DNA of 61,125 bases from Chloroflexota bacterium (GTDB lineage: Bacteria > Chloroflexota > Anaerolineae > JAAEKA01), in assembly GCA_034717495.1 (NCBI GenBank), contig JAYELL010000114.1:1-61125 (forward strand), in the 5' to 3' direction. Both the position numbers and the translations under genes were made by a program. Below are positions 26,329 to 35,712 of this stretch, one piece after another. How positions within the stretch are numbered: position 1 is the first letter of the stretch; each line of letters starts with the position of its first letter. The notes below the pieces were generated by a model. That model had not been told where the DNA came from, did not search any database, and saw only the letters and a program-made list of their open reading frames with translations.

Positions 26329-29300
26329 TCACCCCGTGCCGGTAAGCTGGCGCAGGTGTTGGCGCGCCACATCGGCGTACTCTCCGTTGGGCGCTTGCTT
26401 CAGATAGGATCGCCACTGTTCAATCGCCTCGCGATCCTGCTCCAGGGCTTCAAATGAAAGGGCCAGTCCCCGCATGGCTTGAGTCCGCTGAGGACTGATA
26501 TCCAATACTGCCTGATAGAGTTCCAGGGCATCCGACCACAACTCCTGTTCCAGCAGGATATCTGCCTGGAGCATCAGCGAACCCACCTGATCATCAGGAG
26601 CGGCTATCGACTGGGCCACTCGCGCGGAATCCAGCGCTTGTGCAAGCTCGCCCTGGGCCCAATAGGTATTGGCAAGGCGCATGTGATACCATTGCTCATC
26701 CCGGTACTCCGGCCGGCGTGCCAGGGCTTGTTCGAAGGCTTCAAGGGCGAAGTCTGGCTGATCCGCCAACAGGTAAGCGTCACCCAGGAGAACGCGGTAC
26801 CAGGCGTTTTCGGGTTGGATGTCCACCGCCTGTTGGTAGGAGTCCAGGGCATCTTCCAATTGGCCTGCATCACGGTAGGCGTGTCCGAGTCTGACATGGG
26901 CTGTTGTGTTGCTGTCATCCAGGGCGAGAGCAGCAACATAGTGTTCAATGGCCTGCTCTGGCCGGCCATTGAGCCGGTAGGTTTCACCTATTTCAATGGT
27001 AGCTGACAGGTTTTCCGGGTCCCGGGCCACGGCTGCTTCGAGATCCTCCACAGCGGCATCGATGCGCCCATCCTCCCTGCGGAGGATACCGCGTTGCATC
27101 AGGACACGTGCTGCCAATGCATCTCGTTGTGTGAGGCCCAAGGCACGGTTCAGCAGAATCTCGGCCCGTGAGATGTTGCCAATTTCGACCAGCGCCTCAC
27201 TTAATTGCATGTAGGCTTCCACGTAATTGGGGTCAATGTCGGTAGCCAGTTCCAGTTCGACGATAGCATCACGTGCCTGTTCTGCCCTCAGGTAGGCTTT
27301 ACCCAGTTCGAAATGAGCTTCAGCATTGTCGGGATTTGTCTCGACAGCAGTCTGGTATTGGCGCAAGGCCTCGTCAGTCTTGCCCTGCCTTGTGAGTGCA
27401 TCACCCAGCTGCAGGTGGGCGCCAAGAAAGGCTGGATCGACAACCAGGGCGTCATAATAGTATTCCACCGCTCCCGCGAGGTTATCCTGGCTTTTCGCGA
27501 GGTTTCCCAGCTTGGTAAACGCCTGGGCACTGGACTCACCTTCCCCGATGGACTCGCTCATGATTTCACGAGCCTTCTCAATCTCTCCGGCATTCTGGTA
27601 GGCAACTCCCAGCTGAAGCCGGATATCGGTATGGTCCGGGTCGAGAGAAAGCGCCTGTTCCAGGTTTTCGATGGCCTCGCCCAAACGACCCTGTTGCCGG
27701 TATAGCTCTCCGAGATGAAAAAAGGCCAGGGCCAGATCCGGATGCAGGTCGATCGCGCGCAGGAAGCGGCGTTCCGCGGCGTCATCCTGTCCCATTACCT
27801 GGTAGGCCAGACCCATTTGAATGTATGCACCTGGGAAATCTTCTCCACCGGGCATTGCCAGAAGATCGGCAAAGGCAGCGATCGCCTCTTGCGGTTGGCC
27901 TGCCTTACGGTAGGCCTGGCCGAGTCTTAACATGGCCTCCGGATCCTCTGGTACCAGCTGGACCGTTTTCGAGTAATGATCCAGGGCCGCCGGCAGTTCG
28001 TCCTGCTCTTCGAGTGCCTTGCCCAGCGTTAAATGAGCCTGCCAGGTATCTGGCTGGATCGAAAGCGCCGTTGTAAGAGCGTCGGTGGCCAGTTCCGGTT
28101 GATCCGAATGGTAGTAGGTCTGACCCAGGCGGAGGTAAAGATCTGCGTTTTCGGGCAACGCGGCGATCCCGGCCTGATAGGTGTCGATGGCAGCTGTGAG
28201 ATCACCCTGGCGGTCGTACAGCGAGCCCATCTGGAAATAGGTGCCGGAGTAGGCTGGATCCACTTCCAGTGCCAGACCATAGCTTTCCAATGCCTCAGCG
28301 ATGTTGCCCTCACTTGCCAGCGTGTTGCCCTTTTTTGTATAGGCTGCGGCAAGGCTCCTGGCATCCGTTTCCCCCAGGCCGCCGATTTCCGCCAGGACAG
28401 TTTCTGCCTCTTCCTTCTTTCCCTGAGCCAGCAGGATTTCGCTCAACTGGAGATAGGCATCGACGAAGTCCGGATCGATATCCGTGGTTTTGCGAAAATA
28501 GGTCTCGGCGGCTTCCAGCTTGCCCTGGAGCCGATTAACCTCACCCAAGTGGAAGTGGATCTGCGGAAGTTCAGGGTCAAGAGCCAGGGCAGTCTCCAGC
28601 GTTTCGCTTGCTTCCTCATACTGGGCAAGTCCAATCAAAGCAATTCCCAGTTGAATGAGACCGTAGGGGTTCTCCGGATCAATCTGTGCCAGAGCCTGGA
28701 GTTGCTCCACGGCTTCATCCAGGTTCCCCTGCTTCCGATAGATCTGTCCCAGTCGCAGCATGGCCTCCGGGTCATCCTGTCTGATAGCCAAAGCTTTTTG
28801 ATAGCTCTCTGCAGCAGCATCCAGCGCTTCCTGCTGCTCGTACAGTTTTCCCAGTTCCAACATTGCCTGGTGCATCACCGGGTTGAGTTCGATTGCCTGA
28901 GCCAACCGTTGTTCCGCATCGTTCAGGCGACCGGCCCGGCGATAGGCCTGACCCAGCCGGAAATGGGCCTCGGCGTCCCGGTCATCTGCCTCGACCGCGC
29001 GTTCGTAGGTGGCAAGCGCCTCCTCGCCGCGCGCTTGTTGTTCAAAAAGGTTGGCGAGTTGGAAATAGCTGCCAACATAGGAAGGGTCTGCCCCTTGAGC
29101 TTCCTTGTAGCGACCCTCGGCTGCCTCCAGGTCTCCCGCCTGTCGAAACACGTTGCCCAGTTTGGTCAGTGCCTGCGCAGCCTGGCGGGGTTGATCCGAT
29201 GCGCCCTGCAAAACCCGGGCGAACGTCTCCACTGCTTTGGCCTGGTTGCCCAGGACCTGATAGGCGACTCCCAGTTCCACCAATAGATTGGCATCGGAAG

Positions 29301-30381
29301 GACTGGATTCAAGCAATTGTTCATAGTGTTCAACCGCCGCGGCAAAATCGCCGCCATCGCGATAGCTATTGGCAAGGACCAGGCGGAGATCATCGTTTCC
29401 AGGAATCTGCTGCAGGGCTTCGAGATAAAGCTCGATGGCCTCTGCGGAGCGATCCCGGGTCGCCAGAACCTGGCCCAACCAGAGATAGTTCCGCGGGCTT
29501 CCGGTATCGAGCCGGATTGCCTCGCGCAAATGGGGCTCGGCCTGGTCAAGTTGTCCCAGGCGTGCGTAGGTCTGGCCCAAAAAGAAGTTGGCATTTGGAT
29601 TGTCTTGTGCTGCGGATACGGCACCCTCAAACTGCTGAAGGGCCTGGGACAACTGACCCCCGTTTAGATAGATCTGTCCCAGCTGGATAAACGATCCGGC
29701 AAAGTCATCCGCGATTTCCTGGGCCTGCTGATAGAGGGCAATGGCCTGATCGGTCTTCCCCTCCAGCGCGTCCAGATTGCCCAGGCGGGTCAGCGCAGAG
29801 GCCTGCGCGCGCGGATCGGTGACCGCAATCTCCAGGGCCTGCTCGAACTGATCCCGCGCATCCTCCAGCTTTCCCTGAGCCTGATAGATGCTGCCGATCT
29901 GTATGATTGCATCGGCAAAGGATGGGTTGGTGTTGAGAGTCTTGCGATATTGGCTGATGGCCCCACTGTCGTTTCCCTGTTCCCGGTAGATTTCCCCCAT
30001 CTGGAAGTGGGCAAGGGCATAGTCGGGGTCCTTCTCCAGGGCAAGTTGGTACTGCTCGATAGCCTGCCCGGCCAAACCCTGGGCAATGTAGATGTTGCCC
30101 CGCTTAAACGCTGGCGCAGGAGAGATGGAATCGGCTGCTTCTGCCTGGTTGTAGCTGGCGAGAGCTGCCTCGAAATCGCCGGCGGCCATCAGGTCGTCGC
30201 CTTCCTTGAGAGCCCTGTTAAAAACGATGGCATCGATCTGAACAGGCGTTACCGGATCGGGCTGAAGGCCGGCAGCCAATAACAGGCCGGCCACGACAAA
30301 AAGGGGAAGCAACACCACGGCCACTAATGCAAATTTGACAGGTGTTGATAAACGAGACAATCGTTGGCTAAGAGAATTCAC
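26329..30381 (-). CDS. Giant membrane-anchored TPR protein (more than 30 repeats)
   Basis: 1350 residues from GTG at 30381. One membrane segment (about 16-38) near the N-terminus anchors it, and nearly the whole remainder is tetratricopeptide repeats of about 34 residues (consensus AxxxxxxAL.LDP....A...LGxxY...G..EEA). Some 35 or more units are present by length. TPR arrays are protein-binding scaffolds; orientation of the anchor suggests the array is exposed outside the membrane, although no loop charge test is decisive. Insertions between repeats (for example SPxxxPxxxxL blocks) may mark functional subsections. No enzyme domain is seen. A good promoter lies upstream. Confidence 0.9.
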   Translation of the reverse strand: MNSLSQRLSRLSTPVKFALVAVVLLPLFVVAGLLLAAGLQPDPVTPVQIDAIVFNRALKEGDDLMAAGDFEAALASYNQAEAADSISPAPAFKRGNIYIAQGLAGQAIEQYQLALEKDPDYALAHFQMGEIYREQGNDSGAISQYRKTLNTNPSFADAIIQIGSIYQAQGKLEDARDQFEQALEIAVTDPRAQASALTRLGNLDALEGKTDQAIALYQQAQEIADDFAGSFIQLGQIYLNGGQLSQALQQFEGAVSAAQDNPNANFFLGQTYARLGQLDQAEPHLREAIRLDTGSPRNYLWLGQVLATRDRSAEAIELYLEALQQIPGNDDLRLVLANSYRDGGDFAAAVEHYEQLLESSPSDANLLVELGVAYQVLGNQAKAVETFARVLQGASDQPRQAAQALTKLGNVFRQAGDLEAAEGRYKEAQGADPSYVGSYFQLANLFEQQARGEEALATYERAVEADDRDAEAHFRLGQAYRRAGRLNDAEQRLAQAIELNPVMHQAMLELGKLYEQQEALDAAAESYQKALAIRQDDPEAMLRLGQIYRKQGNLDEAVEQLQALAQIDPENPYGLIQLGIALIGLAQYEEASETLETALALDPELPQIHFHLGEVNRLQGKLEAAETYFRKTTDIDPDFVDAYLQLSEILLAQGKKEEAETVLAEIGGLGETDARSLAAAYTKKGNTLASEGNIAEALESYGLALEVDPAYSGTYFQMGSLYDRQGDLTAAIDTYQAGIAALPENADLYLRLGQTYYHSDQPELATDALTTALSIQPDTWQAHLTLGKALEEQDELPAALDHYSKTVQLVPEDPEAMLRLGQAYRKAGQPQEAIAAFADLLAMPGGEDFPGAYIQMGLAYQVMGQDDAAERRFLRAIDLHPDLALAFFHLGELYRQQGRLGEAIENLEQALSLDPDHTDIRLQLGVAYQNAGEIEKAREIMSESIGEGESSAQAFTKLGNLAKSQDNLAGAVEYYYDALVVDPAFLGAHLQLGDALTRQGKTDEALRQYQTAVETNPDNAEAHFELGKAYLRAEQARDAIVELELATDIDPNYVEAYMQLSEALVEIGNISRAEILLNRALGLTQRDALAARVLMQRGILRREDGRIDAAVEDLEAAVARDPENLSATIEIGETYRLNGRPEQAIEHYVAALALDDSNTTAHVRLGHAYRDAGQLEDALDSYQQAVDIQPENAWYRVLLGDAYLLADQPDFALEAFEQALARRPEYRDEQWYHMRLANTYWAQGELAQALDSARVAQSIAAPDDQVGSLMLQADILLEQELWSDALELYQAVLDISPQRTQAMRGLALSFEALEQDREAIEQWRSYLKQAPNGEYADVARQHLRQLTGTG

Positions 30382-30492
30382 AGGTTCACCGATTGGCCGG
30401 GAGAAACCGGGTGAGTGGCTTGCCGCCAGTCGCTTGTGTGCACGGCTAACGGACCACCAGGCCCCGGGCTGCTAAACAATTCAGGTCCGGTC

Positions 30493-30521
30493 ATTATACT
30501 TTGGACGAGCGGTGGGGACAA
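30493..30521 (-). promoter_or_regulatory. Sigma-70 promoter of the TPR-MBL operon
   Basis: On the minus strand TTGTCC (30521-30516), a 17-base spacer, TATAAT (30498-30493). It is 112 bases before the GTG start. Confidence 0.65.
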
Positions 30522-30545
30522 GAAAGGGGATGGTATGATGCCATG

Positions 30546-30585
30546 ATGTCATTATGTCATTATGTCACAATGGCGCAATGGCGCA
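30546..30585 (+). repeat. Octamer tandem repeat, copy 1
   Basis: Five 8-base units: ATGTCATT, ATGTCATT, ATGTCACA, ATGGCGCA, ATGGCGCA, followed by a diverged sixth. The same octamer in the other orientation (ATGACATG-like) recurs at 42112-42151. Confidence 0.75.
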
Positions 30586-30620
30586 AGTGGCGCAGGAAGC
30601 AGCCCCGCGTTATCATAGGA

Positions 30621-30692
30621 GTCGAGGCTTTAGCTAAACTGAAGCCAGAATGGGAACAGGAGTTTTCGTAGGTCCGGCTACCAGCCGGACGA
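30621..30692. repeat. REP-like palindromic intergenic element
   Basis: Two short palindromes: GGCTT...AAGCC (30626-30646) and GTCCGGCT...AGCCGGAC (30672-30690). Neither is followed by a T run, so it does not look like a terminator. Dispersed palindromes of this kind are common in intergenic DNA of related bacteria. Confidence 0.5.
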
Positions 30693-30734
30693 TCTGGTAC
30701 ACCAGAGATGTCACGCTGATACGGAGAACTGGTG

Positions 30735-31112
30735 CTACCCGATCCCTTTTTCGTAACCCCGCAGCGCCAGTTGATCTCCCACCTCGGTGCCAGTGGCCGC
30801 GGCAGTCCCGGCCGGCAGCTCGACCACAAAGCGGGAGTCGCGGTGGATTCGACCGAAGCGCCATGGTTGCATCCCATGGTCGACGGCAACGACCCGAAGA
30901 TCCCGGCTGACGTAAAGGACGTCGATGGGAAAACGCATGAAGTGGCTGTGGATCGAGTTGCAGGGCAGGATGAGCAGACCCTGGCCATCGGCCAGGTCTT
31001 TGCTGCCCATCAGGCCAACCAGGCGGGGCAAAAAGCTATCGGCCACCCGACCACGGGAGACGATGGTCCTGCTTCGGGTGAGGTTATCGATCTGTAACGC
31101 GTTGTTTTTCAT
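30735..31112 (-). CDS. DUF192 family protein
   Basis: 125 residues. The core SIHSHFMRFPIDVLYVSRD and the later VVELPAG are the DUF192 hallmarks: a small all-beta fold of unknown function. Many members are exported, but no signal peptide is visible here. It is last in the Tad block, downstream of the prepilin peptidase. DUF192 genes are often found beside Tad genes, which hints at a link to pilus assembly or secreted-protein handling without proof. Confidence 0.85.
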   Translation of the reverse strand: MKNNALQIDNLTRSRTIVSRGRVADSFLPRLVGLMGSKDLADGQGLLILPCNSIHSHFMRFPIDVLYVSRDLRVVAVDHGMQPWRFGRIHRDSRFVVELPAGTAAATGTEVGDQLALRGYEKGIG

Positions 31113-31136
31113 TGGAGACTGGGTAGGAATTGAATA

Positions 31137-31160
31137 TTGACCATTGATCGTTGACCATTG
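31137..31160 (+). repeat. TTGACCATTG tandem pair
   Basis: Two copies of TTGACCATTG (31137-31146, 31151-31160) with a 14-base period, in the gap between the DUF192 gene and the prepilin peptidase gene. It is followed by CAATTGAATT. Confidence 0.5.
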
Positions 31161-31169
31161 TCAATTGAA

Positions 31170-31826
31170 TTACCCTGGCCACAAGCCCCAGGTTTGCAGC
31201 AAGACCAACCATGCACCCAGCGCCAGGTAAGGCCCGTAGGCAATGGGATCCTTGCGGCCGGCCCGGCGGGTGATCAAGAGTAGGGCGGCCGCTATGCCGC
31301 CGGCGATGACGCCCAGCAGTATGGCGCTGAGGATGACAGGGAAACCCAGCAGCGCGCCAAGAGCCGCCTCCAACTTGACATCGCCCATGCCCATGGTGCC
31401 GCGGCTGGCGAAGCGCAGGGTCAGAAACAGGCCGCCACCTATCAGGAGACCGATCAATGCCGCCGGCAAGCCTGGTTGTTGCAGCCAGGCGAGCTGCACT
31501 GCCGCCCACACCAACAGACTCGCTACCAGGGGGTTGGGAATGCGCCGCACCTGGAAATCGACCAGGGAGATGCACAGCAACAGGGCGGTGACCACCAGCG
31601 CAGCTACGACCACAGTCAACTCGGAGGCCTGCCAGCCCACGTACGCGCCCCACAGCATCATGAAGGCGAGAGTTGCTGCTGCCAGTAGGGGAAACTCGCG
31701 CGCATCCAGAGGTTTCGCGTCCAGTGTATCAACGCGGTAATGAGCCACGAAATGTTCGGCGGCCAGCCATACCAGCCAACCCACGACTAGTCCAGCCACG
31801 CCAGCCGCGCCTGCCTGCCATGTCAT
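31170..31826 (-). CDS. Type IV prepilin peptidase (A24 family, CpaA/TadV-like)
   Basis: 218 residues from ATG at 31826; a GTG at 31898 is in frame but adds a non-hydrophobic leader. The protein is almost entirely membrane segments. Two aspartate motifs mark the A24 aspartic peptidase: LVDFQVRRIPN in one loop and GMGDVKL (GxGD motif) in another. The N-terminal methyltransferase domain with its Cys quartet is absent, as in the small TadV/CpaA branch. It cleaves the leader of the Flp pilin and probably of the TadE-like pseudopilins. Confidence 0.85.
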   Translation of the reverse strand: MTWQAGAAGVAGLVVGWLVWLAAEHFVAHYRVDTLDAKPLDAREFPLLAAATLAFMMLWGAYVGWQASELTVVVAALVVTALLLCISLVDFQVRRIPNPLVASLLVWAAVQLAWLQQPGLPAALIGLLIGGGLFLTLRFASRGTMGMGDVKLEAALGALLGFPVILSAILLGVIAGGIAAALLLITRRAGRKDPIAYGPYLALGAWLVLLQTWGLWPG

Positions 31827-31916
31827 TATTGAACCATCCGATAGTGTCAGGAAAGAAAACCTCCGAAGAGAACACTTCTCTCCGGAAGTTGTATGCACCT
31901 CACAAAAGTAGAGTTG

Positions 31917-32969
31917 CTACTCGATCAGGCTGACGGCATTGACCCCACCAGGAATGGGAGGCGTTCCGCTGGTGCTGCCACAGAAGGTGTCGCATGGAGT
32001 GCAGGAGACGCTGACAACGATAACCTTGTCCTTCCATGGGGGCACTCCCCCGTCCAGCCTGGGCAATTCGAATTGCTGGATCCATCCGATCACGTCGATA
32101 CAGCCGAGGCCAGTTATGTGGTAGGTAGTGCCGCCCGGACAGGAAATGCCGGGGCATCCCGTGTAGTCGAAAATGGGAACACTCACCTGATCACCTGCTC
32201 GGGCTTCCACATCACTCCGGGCAGCTGCACGCACACCGTTATCGCCGGCAAAGCATGCCGGTATGGTAATCTGAGCTGCTGAATCGTTCAGAATCCAGCA
32301 TCTGAGTTCGCTGGTGCCGCATCCTGACTGTGCGCAGGTTTCCCCATAGGTATCGTCAACGACATCGGAAAAATCAAGCCAGGAGCGACCGGTGCTGTTC
32401 AGCACGTCGATTATCCCGTCGACATCTACATCGCAATCATAGATCAAACAATCGGCGTCCTGGTTCATGTTGTTGCCAGCCCAGACGTAGAATGGCGTGC
32501 CGCAGGGTCGGGATGGATCGAGGAGCTGAAGCCATTGCGATTCCGAGAATCCAATGGGCCACAATCCACAGACCCGATCTGCGCCACCACAGACGGCGGT
32601 TGCCCGTGCACCCGGGTTGAACTGACTCTGGCCCAGGACACTGGCTGCCAGGGAGGGAATCGTCTGGCTAACGACCACGGTCATGTGGTAGGCGCTGGCT
32701 GGCGTAGGAAACCCAATGCCGGCCCCTGTAGCGTAGGTCAGGGCGACCGTGGTCGCCGGGCCCTGTGCCGCCGCCCAGGTTTGATCCTCGAAACAGATCT
32801 GGCGCGCACCTTCCAACGCCCCGGCATCGGCGGCATTCTGGAGTTGCCGGCGCTTAAGGTAGACCTGGCCCACGTCGACAGCCAGCGCCAGGAAGCCCAG
32901 AAGCACCACCAACATCAACGCGACCTGGACCAGGGTCTGGCCGTCGTTCTGTTTACGCTGTTCGCTCAT
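31917..32969 (-). CDS. TadG-like pilus assembly protein, Cys-rich
   Basis: ATG at 32969 follows GGAGA (350 residues). The N-terminal membrane segment GQTLVQVALMLVVLLGF, followed by LAVDVGQVYLKRRQLQNAAD and AGALEGAR, is the TadE/G-like domain (PF13400). The remainder is extracytoplasmic with 16 Cys residues and an acidic loop DCDVDVDGIIDVLN resembling an EF-hand or dockerin calcium site. It lacks the von Willebrand factor domain found in many TadG proteins. It probably is a minor pilus-tip or anchor component stabilised by disulfides. Confidence 0.8.
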   Translation of the reverse strand: MSEQRKQNDGQTLVQVALMLVVLLGFLALAVDVGQVYLKRRQLQNAADAGALEGARQICFEDQTWAAAQGPATTVALTYATGAGIGFPTPASAYHMTVVVSQTIPSLAASVLGQSQFNPGARATAVCGGADRVCGLWPIGFSESQWLQLLDPSRPCGTPFYVWAGNNMNQDADCLIYDCDVDVDGIIDVLNSTGRSWLDFSDVVDDTYGETCAQSGCGTSELRCWILNDSAAQITIPACFAGDNGVRAAARSDVEARAGDQVSVPIFDYTGCPGISCPGGTTYHITGLGCIDVIGWIQQFELPRLDGGVPPWKDKVIVVSVSCTPCDTFCGSTSGTPPIPGGVNAVSLIE

Positions 32970-33065
32970 TGACCGGTCTCCTGCCAAAAACCACCACACT
33001 CAAGTACGCACTGTACATGCTAAATCCAAATACCCATACCAAGGACCGACAAAAATGACATTGCC

Positions 33066-33533
33066 CTAACCGGAGTCGTTTCCAAACCAATCCATGCGCG
33101 CTCGCGCCGTGAGTGTGAAATTACCCATACCGGTAATGCCGGTCATCCACATGATATGGGGATAGGTAACAGTGACGACATACTGCCTGTTACCCGTTGT
33201 CGGGCATCCGGTATTTACCGGGTCGGGCTGAATCGTTATGTTGGCGCTCGTTAACGTGATCCCGCTGCCAGCCGCCTCGGCGATAACCGCATCCTGAATA
33301 GCGGTTTTCAGTGCTGCACGCTGGGTTGCATTGGTAGGCTGGCATGGCAGCCGGATGGCATAACGCGCGCCGTCCCGGGCGGCGTTGGCGATGGTGATAT
33401 AGCCACGAAACATGCGCCCCAGATCCCATACGCCCGCCACCAGCAACGCGAGCAGCACAAACACGACCGCCAGCTCGACTAACTGGGAGCCACGGTCTTC
33501 ACGGGTGCGCCGGATTCTATCCGCCCGGTTCAT
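33066..33533 (-). CDS. tadE: TadE-like pseudopilin (second copy)
   Basis: ATG at 33533 follows GAGGGAAA (155 residues). The N-terminus RGSQLVELAVVFVLLALLVAGVWDLGRMF, shortened in this note, has the Glu at the position expected for TadE after a basic prepilin leader, then one membrane segment, then NAARDGARYAI, the TadE signature. The C-terminal half is beta-rich. It has its own consensus promoter just upstream, separating it and the TadG-like gene from the rest of the locus. Confidence 0.85.
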   Translation of the reverse strand: MNRADRIRRTREDRGSQLVELAVVFVLLALLVAGVWDLGRMFRGYITIANAARDGARYAIRLPCQPTNATQRAALKTAIQDAVIAEAAGSGITLTSANITIQPDPVNTGCPTTGNRQYVVTVTYPHIMWMTGITGMGNFTLTARARMDWFGNDSG

Positions 33534-33579
33534 TGATCGATTTCCCTCGCTATCTCTTGCCCTGTTCTCTTGTATATCT

Positions 33580-33608
33580 ATTATAAGGCCTGAACACGCC
33601 CTTGTCAA
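33580..33608 (-). promoter_or_regulatory. Consensus sigma-70 promoter before the second TadE and TadG-like genes
   Basis: On the minus strand TTGACA (33608-33603), a 17-base spacer and TATAAT (33585-33580); both hexamers are perfect. It is 47 bases before the tadE ATG. Confidence 0.8.
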
Positions 33609-33777
33609 TGGACATAGGCCATGTTTACAACCCAGTTTTCCCAAGTGTGTTTGAGACTGCCACGTCGATCTCGCTGGATTGCTCCCGCAGCCTTTACTCA
33701 ATTACTGCCGTCGCTCGATCTCCTCGCAGTGACAGATTTCCTGATGCTGTCATTATGGAGAATTACTGCCCTGACGC

Positions 33778-35622
33778 TCATTCACCCTCCAGCGAGGCCG
33801 GTGGTGTTGGTGTAACCGCTGGGCTGATCTCTCCAGGCCGGTCGTAGAGCCATAGGTTGACCTGATCGACGCCCTGTTGCGTCGCATCGTTCAGCTCTTG
33901 CAAACCCTGCTCGAGCCACGATTCGGCGGTTTCAATGGTGCCAGCTTCGGTCAACTGGTTCCAGGTGGGGCTGGCCAGCCGTATGCCGGCGGAAAGGGCT
34001 GCTATCAGCGCCATGGCCGCCAGGGCAACCAGGCCCGGTTGGAGCAGTGAACGCCGCTCAGACGATAGCGGCGAATCGTCCGCCAACCTTGCCGCGCGCA
34101 TCTCGCTCACGGTTGCCGGTATGATGGACAGTCCCATGGTTATCAAGACCAACTGCAGGCCATCGTTGGTAGCCAATTCCGGTCCATTCCGTCCAGACAG
34201 GGCGTTCCAGAGCAGAAGGCCCACGACCGCTGTTGCTCCCAGTGCCAGCATCCATAGAATGATCTTGACCAGATAGCGCATCGTTGCATAGGGTACAGTC
34301 CATGCCGTGCGCTGGCCCAGTCCCCGCACCAGGCCGAAAACGGCCCACAACAGTCCGATGGCCAGAGCCCAGAACAGCGTAGGCGAGGTGAAGGAAGCAG
34401 GTGCTGCCAGGCCGCCGATTTCGCCCAACAAAGCGCCGATACCCCCACCTACCAGGCCGGCTACCAGGCCGTCAAGGAGAGGACGAAGGCCGTAACGACT
34501 GAGAGTCGCCGGCTCGCCACTCACCCTCACTTGCACGGGCACCGCCACGGGTTGGGTCGCTGCACTGGAGTCGATCAGCAAATCGGCCTGCCAGGGGGTG
34601 GCGCTGATGGGCAGGCTTGAGGTGTCAACGGTAATCACGGCTTCCTGGGGCCCACCGCTGAAACTGCGCGGTTCCACCTGGAGCCACGGTTGGCTGGCGC
34701 TGATGTTTCCGAATAGATAGCCGCGCCCCGGGCCTTTGCGTATCTTCACACGCCCGCGACAGGACCCACCTGATACCACACAGCCCAGGTTTAGAGGCCA
34801 GGGATGTACGTTCAGCCGAGGTCGATCTACCAGGCCTGTGCCGATCAGAAACATCTCCAGGGGCACCCTTGGGTCGCTTTCGCGCCCCTGCAGAACCTGC
34901 TGAGCCAGGTCGGCCAGATCAAGAGCACCCTCTGCCTCCAGCCATGCTTGCAACGTGCCGTTGTTAAGGTGATAGATTCCAACCTCGGGGTGGCGGTCCA
35001 TATGCTGTACTGCGTCCCGAACCGTCCAGGCTTTTTTGCCACCAAACAGGCCCCCGGAGCGAAAGATGAAAGGGGTTTTTGTTCGTTGGGAGGCAGACAG
35101 CCTGCGGGCGTGCAACGCGTGAGCCAGATTGCGCCTGTCATAGCGATCTGGCAAACCACCGACGCTGGGAACCGGCATGGTCACGATTACACTTACCACG
35201 TTACCGGGGAAGGTCACCATCATGTCTGGTGCCACGCCGGGCACCAGGCGGGCATCGGGGTTGGTAAGCACCAGCAAGTGGTAAATGGCCGGTGCCTCCT
35301 GGCTTCGCAACTCATCGCGCGCAAATGTGGCCAGAAACGCGGTGTTCTTTTGGGCTTCAGCGGCCGGGTCTGGATAGGTGCCCGGCTGGCCATCAGGTGT
35401 TATCACCTGCCAGGGCTTGCCCGGCACCGGCCGGACTTCCCCGGCCCAGTCCTTCAGGTGCAGGACAAAGAGGCCCTGCGATCCAACGACTACCATATCC
35501 AGGGCATGTCCCTGAACGGTGGGTCGCTCGACGACCACGTAGTCATCAGGCAGCGTCTCGCTCAGGATCGCCCCAAGCGAGTCCGGCTCTGGCCAGCCAT
35601 CGTTCATTAAGAACTCTGCCAT
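33778..35622 (-). CDS. NERD-domain multi-pass membrane protein in the Tad locus
   Basis: 614 residues; ATG at 35622 follows a G-rich ribosome site. Residues about 15-130 match the NERD (nuclease-related) pattern: an Asp followed by MVVVGSQGLFVLHLKDWAGEV, with the usual 'E-x-K' replaced by 'H-L-K'. A helical region (about 150-290) is followed by a beta-sandwich (about 300-370; QPWLQVEPRSFSG, a BACON/abnormal-spindle-like pattern). The C-terminal 230 residues hold about four to five membrane segments. NERD proteins are usually linked to DNA or RNA processing. Its role in a pilus locus is unknown. The missing acidic residue suggests it may not be a nuclease. Confidence 0.7.
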   Translation of the reverse strand: MAEFLMNDGWPEPDSLGAILSETLPDDYVVVERPTVQGHALDMVVVGSQGLFVLHLKDWAGEVRPVPGKPWQVITPDGQPGTYPDPAAEAQKNTAFLATFARDELRSQEAPAIYHLLVLTNPDARLVPGVAPDMMVTFPGNVVSVIVTMPVPSVGGLPDRYDRRNLAHALHARRLSASQRTKTPFIFRSGGLFGGKKAWTVRDAVQHMDRHPEVGIYHLNNGTLQAWLEAEGALDLADLAQQVLQGRESDPRVPLEMFLIGTGLVDRPRLNVHPWPLNLGCVVSGGSCRGRVKIRKGPGRGYLFGNISASQPWLQVEPRSFSGGPQEAVITVDTSSLPISATPWQADLLIDSSAATQPVAVPVQVRVSGEPATLSRYGLRPLLDGLVAGLVGGGIGALLGEIGGLAAPASFTSPTLFWALAIGLLWAVFGLVRGLGQRTAWTVPYATMRYLVKIILWMLALGATAVVGLLLWNALSGRNGPELATNDGLQLVLITMGLSIIPATVSEMRAARLADDSPLSSERRSLLQPGLVALAAMALIAALSAGIRLASPTWNQLTEAGTIETAESWLEQGLQELNDATQQGVDQVNLWLYDRPGEISPAVTPTPPASLEGE

Positions 35623-35712
35623 CTGACGTGCCCCCTTCCCGCTATGAGAAGCCTGTGCAATGGCGCTTCAGCGATAGGCAACCGGAGCGGGAGGTGAATT
35701 CGAACAGCTTGT

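Larger units (their letters stand above)
30382..30734. other. Intergenic region 30382-30734
   Basis: Between the divergent-free minus-strand TPR gene and the DUF192 gene this stretch carries a promoter (30493-30521), an octamer repeat (30546-30585) and a REP-like pair of palindromes (30621-30692). No gene was seen. Confidence 0.7.

Noticed and set aside
28033-29286. A 417-residue open frame on the plus strand
   Set aside because: It is antisense to the TPR repeats, which keep the opposite frame open.
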